A stretch of 64,000 bases of DNA from the NCBI RefSeq assembly GCF_026965535.1, contig NZ_CP114039.1, forward strand, positions 6,882,001-6,946,000, in the 5' to 3' direction. The notes beneath the pieces are model-generated. The model searched no databases, had not been told where the DNA came from, and was given only the letters and a program-made list of their open reading frames with translations. Each line of letters starts with the position of its first letter. Positions within the stretch are counted from its first letter, which is position 1. This stretch comes from Corallococcus sp. NCRR (GTDB lineage: Bacteria > Myxococcota > Myxococcia > Myxococcales > Myxococcaceae). Positions 11,001 to 20,000 of this stretch are shown piece by piece. The translations under genes were made by a program, and so were the position numbers.

Positions 11001-14000
11001 TGCGCGGGACGCCGCGCTTCCGCGAGCTGCTGGAGCAGGTGCGTGCCACCACGCTGGGAGCGTACGAGCACCAGGACCTGCCGTTCGAGAAGCTGGTGGA
11101 GGCGCTCCAGCCGGAGCGCGACCTGGGGCGCACGCCGCTCTTCCAGGTGACGTTCACGCTACAGAACGCACCCATGCCGGAGCTGTCGCTGCCCGGCCTG
11201 ACGCTCAAGGGCCGCGAGGACCTGAAGGCGTCCACCGTCTTCGATCTGCAATGCGTGCTGTCCCGGGGACCGGACGGCTTCGAAGGCGTGCTGGGGTTCA
11301 ACCAGGACCTGTTCGATGCGGACACCGTGGCCGGCATGGTGGAGCACCTGCGGGTGCTGCTGGAGTCCGCGCTCCGCTCGCCGGACATGCGGCTGCCGGA
11401 GTTGCCGTGGCTCACCGGGGCGGAGCGTCAGCGGCTGCTCTCCGACTGGAGTGGCACCTCCCGCGACTTCCCGCGTGACGCGTCCGTGGCCACGCTCTTC
11501 ACCGAGCAGGCCGCTCGCACCCCGGACGCCACCGCGCTGAAGGCCGGGGAGCGGCGGATGTCCTACGCGGCGCTGGACCGGGCGTCGAACCAGCTCGCGC
11601 ACCACCTGCGGCGCCAGGGCGTGCGGCCCGGCCACCGGGTGGGCTTGTGCCTGGAGCGTTCGTTCGAGAGCATCACCGCGCTGCTCGGCATCCTGAAGGC
11701 CGGTGCGGCCTACGTGCCCGTGGACCCTCAGGCCCCCGCGGAGCGAATCGCGTGGGTCCTGCGCGAGGCGGGCGTCAGCCTGCTCGTGACGGTGGAAGCT
11801 GTCGCAGACGAGCTGCCGGCCATGACGGACCTCCAGGTCCTGTTGGACGCGGACGCTGCCGTCATCGCACGGCAGTCCGAAGCGGCGTTGGACGTGGCGG
11901 TGTCCTCGCAGGCGCTGGCCTACGTGATGTTCACGTCGGGAAGCACGGGGCGGCCCAAGGGCGTCAGCGTCCCGCACCGGGGCATCACGCGTCTGGTGCG
12001 CGGCGCGGACTTCATCCACTTCGGCCCCGAGGAGGTCTTCCTCCACCTGGCGCCCCTCGCGTTCGACGCGTCCACGCTGGAGGTCTGGGGCGCGCTGCTG
12101 AACGGAGCGACGCTGGTGGTGGCCCCTGCTGGAGCGCTGTCGCTCGGTGACACAGGAGCGTTGCTGCGGCGCGAGGGCATCACCACGCTGTGGCTCACCG
12201 CCGCCCTCTTCGACCAGATGGTGCTGCACCAGGGTGAAGCGCTGGCCCGGGTGAAGCAGGTGCTCGCGGGCGGCGACGTGCTGCCCGTGGAGCGCGTGCG
12301 CGAACACCTCAAGCGGCTGCCCCCGGGCGCGGTGCTGGTCAACGGCTACGGCCCTACGGAGAACACGACGTTCTCCGCCACGCACACGCTGCGCGCCGGG
12401 GACACCGTGGGCCGTTCGGTGCCCATCGGCCGGCCGCTGTCGAACTCCACGGCGTGGGTGCTGGACGCGGCGCTCCAGCCCGTGCCGCCGGGAGTACCCG
12501 GCACGCTGTACGTGGGCGGAGACGGCCTGGCCTGGGGCTACCTCCAGCGCCCGGACCTCACCGCCGAACGCTTCATCCCCCACCCCTTCGCCACCGAGCC
12601 GGGAGCACGCCTCTACGACACGGGCGACCGCGTTCGCTGGCAGCGCGACGGGACGTTGGAGTTCCTGGGCCGCACCGACTTCCAGGTGAAGCTGCGTGGC
12701 TTCCGCGTGGAGTTGGGCGAAATCGAAGCTGTGCTGCGCCTGTCGCCGGAAGTCGAGGAGGCGGTGGTCGTGGTGCGCGAGGACGTGCCGGGCGACAAGC
12801 GCCTCGTGGCCTACGTCGTGAGCGGCGAAGGCCTGGACACGGGAGCACTGCGGGTGTCCGTGCAGAAACAGCTGCCGGAGTACATGGTGCCGTCCGCCAT
12901 CGTGGTGCTGCCGAAGCTGCCGCTGAGCGCCAACGGCAAGGTGGACCGCAAGGCCCTGCCCGCGCCGAAGGCCCGCGTCGCGGACCCCGCATCCGCCACA
13001 CCCCGAAGCGCGCTGGAGAAGACGCTCGCGGGCATCTGGGCGGAGGTGCTGCACCTGGAGACCGTGGACATCCACGGCGACTTCTTCGAGCTGGGTGGGC
13101 ACTCGTTGCTGGCCACGCAGGTGGTGGCGCGCATCCGCTCGACGCTGGGACTGGAGCTGCCGCTGGGTGAGTTGTTCCGCGCGCCCACGGTGGCGTCGCT
13201 GGCGGAGCGGCTGGTGGATGCCCGCCGCACCCAGGCGCCACCGCTGGTCCCCGTGTCGCGCGCTTCAGCCCCACCGCTGTCGTTCGCGCAGCAGCGGCTG
13301 TGGTTCATCGACCAGTTGGAGCCGGGCAGCCCGCTCTACAACATGCCGCTGGCGTTGAGCCTCACCGGCGACCTGGACGTGGACGCATTGCGTGGAAGCC
13401 TGGACGCGCTGATGGCGCGGCATGAATCCCTGCGCACCACGTTCCGCATGGAGGCCGGCAAGCCCGTGCAGGATATCCACCCGGAGGGCCACGTCCCCAT
13501 GGAACGGGTGGACCTGACGGTCCTGGGCAACCGCGCCGCGAGGCAGGCCGAAGCCCAGCGCCTGGGCCACGCGGAGACGCTGAAGCCCTTCGACCTGAAG
13601 CGCGGGCCGGTCATCCGTGCGCTGCTCATGAAGCTGGAGGAACGGGAGCACGTGCTGGTGCTGCACCTGCACCACATCGTCTCCGACGGCTGGTCGCTGG
13701 GCGTCCTCGTGCGCGAGCTCACGGCGCTCTATGAGGCCCTTCGCGCGGGTCGTTCCGCAGCCCTACCGGAGCTGCCGGTGCAGTACGCGGACTACGCCGT
13801 CTGGCAGCGCGGCTGGCTCCAGGGCGGCGTGCTCCAGGCACAGGTGGAGTGGTGGAAGCAGCAGCTGTCCGGTGCACCCTTCGTGCTGGACATGCCCACG
13901 GACCGGCCGAGGACGGTCGGTGCGGATCGGCGCGGTGGACGGATCCGCGTGACGCTGCCGCGCGCCCTGAGCGAGCGCGTGGACGCACTGGCACAAGCGG

Positions 14001-17000
14001 AAGGCACAACGCCCTTCATGGCGCTATTGGCGGCGTTCCAGGCCGTGCTGTCGCGAGCTTCCGGACAGGACGACGTGCTGGTGGGCTCGCCCATCGCGAA
14101 CCGCCGGCAGGCGGAAACGGAGGGCCTCATCGGCTTCTTCGTGAACATGCTGGTGCTGCGCGGGCGCTTCGGCGCGCGGACGACCTTCCGCGAGTTGCTC
14201 GCGCAGATTCGCGCCACCACGCTGGGCGCGTACGAGCACCAGGACATCCCCTTCGAGCACCTGGTGGAAGCGCTCCAACCCGAGCGTGACCTGGGCCGCA
14301 CCCCGCTCTTCCAGGCGATGTTCGCGCTCCAGAATGCCCCGCTGCCGGAGCTGGCGGTGCCCGGCCTCACCGTGGCGCCGGCCCATCTGGAGGGCGATGC
14401 CCCATCGCAGTTCGAGCTGGCCCTGAACTTGAGCCGCTCCGCGGAAGGCTACGAGGGCCACCTGGGCTTCGCGGCTGACCTGTTCGACACGGCCACCATC
14501 GAGCGGCTCTTCGCCCAGTTGCGGCGGCTGCTGGAGGCCGTGTGTGACGCGCCGGACCTTCCCCTGGCGGACGTGTCGCTCGTCTCGCCGGAGGAACTGG
14601 TGCGGCTGGTGCGAGTGGGCAGTGGCGAGCGGGTGGACTTCGAACGCGACGCCACGCTGCACGGCCTCATCGAGCGGCAGGTGGCACGCACCCCGGATGC
14701 CCCCGCAGTGGTGTTCGAGGAGTCGTCTCTCACGTACCGGCAGCTCGACACGAGGGCGAACCAGCTCGCGTGGCGGCTGCGTTCGCTGGGCGTGGGGCCG
14801 GAGGTGAAGGTGGCGCTGTGTCTGGAGCGTTCGGTGGAGGCCATCGTGGCGCTCCTCGCGGTGCTCAAGGCCGGTGGCGCCTTCGTCCCGTTGGATCCTT
14901 CCGCCCCGGCGGCGCGCAGGGACTTCGTGCTGAAGGACAGCGGCGCGTCCGTGCTCGTCACGACGGAGGCCGCGTGCGGCGACTGGAGCCCCTACGGTGT
15001 CCACGAAGTCTGGCTGGACGTGGAGCAGACCGGGCTGGGCGCCCTGTCCCATGAGCCCCTGCCCGCCCTGACGGGCCCGGAGCACCTGGCCTACGTGCTG
15101 TACACCTCCGGCTCCACGGGCAGGCCGAAGGGCGTGATGGTGCAACACCGCACCCTCCTCAACATGCACCGGGCCTTCAACCGCGCCTTCTACGCGGGTC
15201 AGCCCAGGGGCCAGCGCGTCAGCGTCAACGCGCCGCTGTACTTCGACGCGGTGATGGATCGCGTGGTGCAGCTCATCGACGGCCACTGCCTCCACATCGT
15301 CCCGGACGCGCTACGCGTGGACCCGGAGGCGATGCTCACGTGGCTGGAGCAGCACCGCATTGACTCGTTCGACTGCACCCCCGCGCAGCTCAAGCCGCTC
15401 CTGGCGGCGGGGATGCTGGGGCGGGCCTGGGTACCGCCGCTCGTGATGATGGGAGGCGACGCACTGGACGTGGAGTCGTGGCGCAAGCTGGCCGCGACGG
15501 ACCGCACGCGCGTCTTCAATGGCTACGGCCCCACGGAGTGCACGGTCGGCACTGCGGGCGTCACCATCCAGGGCAGTTCCCGCACGGAGCCCTTCATTGG
15601 CAGGCCCATGGCGAACCTGAACGCCTACGTGCTGGACGCGCGGCAGCGCCTGGTGCCCATCGGGATGCCGGGCGAGCTGTGCTTCTCCGGTGAGAGCGTC
15701 ACGCGCGGCTACCTGGGCCGGCCAGACCTGACGGCCGAGCGCTTCGTCCCGGATCCTTTCAGCGCGGATCCTGGAGCCCGCCTCTACCGCACAGGAGACA
15801 GGGGCCGCTGGAGGCCGGACGGCACGTTGGAGTTCATGGGCCGCCTGGACTTCCAGGTGAAGCTGCGCGGCTACCGCATCGAACTGGGCGAAATCGAAGC
15901 CACGCTGCGCACGCACGCGGGCGTCAATGACGCGGTGGCGCTGGTACGCGAGGACGTGCCAGGCGACGCGCGGCTCGTGGCCTACGTGGTGACGGACGGC
16001 GACACGGAGGGACTGCGCGAGCACCTGCGCCGGCACCTGCCGGAGTACATGGTGCCGTCCGCGTTCGTCGCCCTGCCCGCCCTGCCGCTGACGCCCAACG
16101 GGAAGCTGGACCGAAGGGCCCTGCCCTCGCCAGAGGCACGGCTGCGTGCCGCACGCTCGTACGAGGCCCCTGCGACGCCCGCGGAGGTGGCCCTGGCCTC
16201 GCTGTGGGAGGAACTGCTGAACGTGCCCGTCGTGGGCCGCAACGACCACTTCTTCGAGTTGGGCGGCCACTCCATCCTCGCCACGCAGCTGGTCTCCCGC
16301 ATCCGCGCCCGCTTCGGCGTGGACGTGGGAGTGCGGGCGCTGTTCGAGTCCCCCACCGTGGCGGCCCTCGCCCAGCGGCTGCCGGACGCGCCGGAGGCCA
16401 ACGCCCTCCAGCCGCTGCGGCCCGCCGCGACGCCCGGTCCTCATCCGCTGTCGTTCGCGCAGCAGCGGCTGTGGTTCATCGACCAGTTGGAGCCGGGCAG
16501 TGCGCTCTACAACATGCCCACGGCGCTGCGCCTCACAGGCACGGTGGACGTGCCCGCCCTTCAGCAGGCCTTCGACGCGCTGGTGGATCGCCACGAAGCG
16601 CTGCGCACCACCTTCGAGTCCCGCGACGGCGAACCCAGCCAGCGCGTGCATCCCGCCCCCACCGGTGTCCTGTCGGTGGTGGACCTGTCGAATCTCCCTG
16701 GCGGAGAGAGAGAGGCAGAGGCCGCGCGGCTCGCGAGCGAGGACGCGCTGACGCCCTTCGACCTCGCCACGGGGCCGCTGGTGCGGCTCACGCTGCTGAA
16801 GCTGGGTGAAGCGGAGCACGTGCTGCTGTTGTGCATGCACCACGCCATTGGGGACGGCTGGTCCATGAGCATCCTGGTGCGTGAAGTCACCGCGCTCTAC
16901 GAGGCCTTCCGGCAGGGCCAGCCCTCGCCGCTGGCTCCGTTGCCGGTGCAGTACCCGGACTTCGCCGTCTGGCAGCGCGGCTGGCTCCAGGGCGAGGTGC

Positions 17001-20000
17001 TGGACGCGCAGCTCGCGTGGTGGACGCAGCAACTGGCCGGGGCCCCGCAGGCGCTGGCCCTGCCCACCGACAAGCCGCGTCCGCCGCAGCGTTCCGCGAG
17101 GGGCGCGACGTTCCCGGTACGCCTGTCGCAGCCGTTGAGCGAGGCGGTGGAAGCCCTGGCCCAGGCGGAGGGCGCCACGCCCTTCATGGTGCTGCTCACA
17201 GCCTTCCAAACGCTGCTGCACCGGTACTCCGGGCAGGAGGACCTGCTCGTGGGCACGTCCATCGCGGGCCGACGTCACGCGGAGACGGAGGGCCTCATCG
17301 GCTTCTTCGTCAACACGCTGGTGCTGCGCGCGCGGTTCGACGGCCGCCCGTCGTTCCGGACGCTGCTCGCGCAGGTGCGCGCCACCACGCTGGGCGCGTA
17401 CGAACACCAGGACATCCCCTTCGAGCGTCTGGTGGAGGCCGTGCAGCCCGCGCGCGACCTGTCGCGCACGCCGCTCATCCAGGCCCTCTTCGGGCTCCAG
17501 AACGTGCCGGACGCGGAGGTGCGCCTGCCGGAGCTGACGCTGCGTCCGGTAGAGGTGGACCTGCACTCGACGAAGTTCGACCTGGACCTGAGCATGGCCC
17601 GCACGGAGCGGGGCTTCGAGGGCGCCCTCTCCTACGCCACGGACCTCTTCGAACCCGCCACGGCCCGTAGGCTCTCCGAGCACTTCGTCCAGTTGCTGGA
17701 GGGTGCCATCACCCGGCCGGACGCGAAGGTGGACAGCTTGCCCCTGCTGACGGCGGAGGAGCGCCAGTGGGTGCTGGAGGAGTGGAGCGGCGAGACGGCT
17801 GCCTTCGAGGCCGACGTGCCCTTCCACGCGCGCTTCGAGCAGCAGGTCACGCGCACGCCCAAGGCGCCCGCCGTGGTGATGGGCGACACGACGGTGTCCT
17901 TCCACCAGCTCAACGTGCGCGCGAATCAGTTGGCGCATCACCTGCGCTCACTGGGCGTGGGCCCGGATGTGCCGGTGGCCTTCTGCCTGGAGCGCTCGCC
18001 GGAGGCCATCGTCGCCCTCCTGGGCATCCTCAAGGCGGGCGGCGCGTACGTGCCGCTCGACCCCGCAGCCCCTGAGGCGCGCAAGGCCTTCATCCTGGAG
18101 AACAGCGGCGCGGCCGTGCTGCTCACCACCCAGGCTCAGGTGGAGTCCTGGCAGCCGCCAGCGCGGCACGTGGTGCGGCTGGACGCGGACGCGCGGCGCA
18201 TCGAGTCGTCCTCGCCAGGCAACCCGCGCTCTGGCGTGCGGCCGGAGCACCTGGCCTACGTCATCTACACGTCGGGCTCCACGGGCATGCCCAAGGGCGT
18301 GATGATTCAGCACCGCTCGCTGGCGCACCTGCGGCGCGCGATGAACGAAACCTGCTTCGAGCGGGCGTCGTCCCGGCCGCTGCGCGTCAGCGTCAACGCG
18401 CCGTACTTCTTCGACGCGTCGGTGCAGCAACTGTCCCTGCTGCTGGACGGGCACTGCCTGTGCCTCGTCCCGGAGGCCGTGCGGCGCGACCCGGAGGCGA
18501 TGCTCGCGTGGGTGGAGCAGCACCGCATCGACGTGTTGGACACCACGCCGTCGCAATACCAGCTGCTCCTGGGGGCGGGCCTGCTGGAACGCGAGCACGT
18601 GCCGAGCCTCTGCTCCATCGGCGGTGAGGCGATGGACGAGGTGACGTGGCGCACGCTCGCGGCGACGGAGCGGACCTGGGCCTTCAACGCCTACGGGCCC
18701 ACTGAATGCACCGTGAACGCCACCATCGCCCCCATCCAGGGCAGCCCCATGCCCACGCCCGTCATCGGGCGCCCGCTGCTGAACCTGGGCGCGTACGTCC
18801 TGGATGCGAACCTGAACCCTGTGTCCGTGGGCGTCCCGGGCGAGCTGTTCATCTCGGGCGAGGGCCTGGCGCGCGGCTACCGCCACCGCCCGGACCTCAC
18901 CGCGGAGCGCTTCATCCCCCACCCCTTCAGCACGGAGCCCGGAGCGCGGATGTACCGCACGGGAGACCGGGTCCGGTGGATGCAGGATGGCACCCTGGAG
19001 TACCTGGGCCGGTTGGACTTCCAGGTGAAGCTGCGCGGCTACCGCATCGAGCTGGGAGAGATTGAAGCCGCGCTGCGTGCGTCTCCGGGCGTGCGCGACG
19101 CGACGGTGGTGCTGCGCGAGGACGTTCCCGGGCTCCCGCGACTGGTGGCCTATGTGACGCCGGAGGTGGACACCGCTCCGCTCCGAAGCCACCTCCAGCG
19201 CTCGCTGCCGGAGTACATGGTGCCCGCGGCCTATGTCGCCCTGCCCGTCCTGCCGCTGACGCCCAACGGCAAGGTGGACCGCAAGGCGCTGCCCGTCCCC
19301 GTGGACGGACCCATGAGCACCGAGACCCACGTGGGCCCCAGGAACGAAGCCGAGGCGCGGATCGCGGCGCTCTGGGCGGAGGCGCTGGGCGTGTCCAACG
19401 TGGACGTGCGCGCCAGCTTCTTTGAACTGGGCGGGCACTCGCTGCTGGCGGTGCGGCTGATGGCGGCGGTGCACCGGGAGACGGGCCGCAAGCTCCCGCT
19501 GTCGGCCCTCTTCCAGGCCCCCAGTGTGGAGCGGTTCGCGGTCCTGCTGGGAGAGGCCGAGCCGAAGCCCTTCACGCCGCTGGTGCCCTTCACGACCGAA
19601 GGCACCGGCACGCCGTTCTTCTGCGTGCACCCGGTGGGCGGCAACGTGCTGGCCTACGCGGAGCTCGCGCGGAAACTGGGAACGGCTCAGCCCTTCTACG
19701 GCATCCAGGCCCGAGGCCTCGACGGTACGGATCAGCCGCTGGACACCGTGGAAGCCCTGGCCGCCAGCTACGTGAGGGCGGTGCGAGGTGTCCAACCCCA
19801 CGGCCCGTACCGCCTGGGCGGTTGGTCCCTGGGCGGCGTCATCGCCTACGAGATGGCGTACCAGCTCCGCGAAGCAGGCGAAGCCGTGGAGCTGGTGGCG
19901 ATGATCGACTCGTATGTGCCCGAGACGGTGCCGGACTCGGAGCCGGACCTGGACCGCACGCTGGCGGTGGGCATGTTCGCGCAGGACCTGATGGGCGTGT

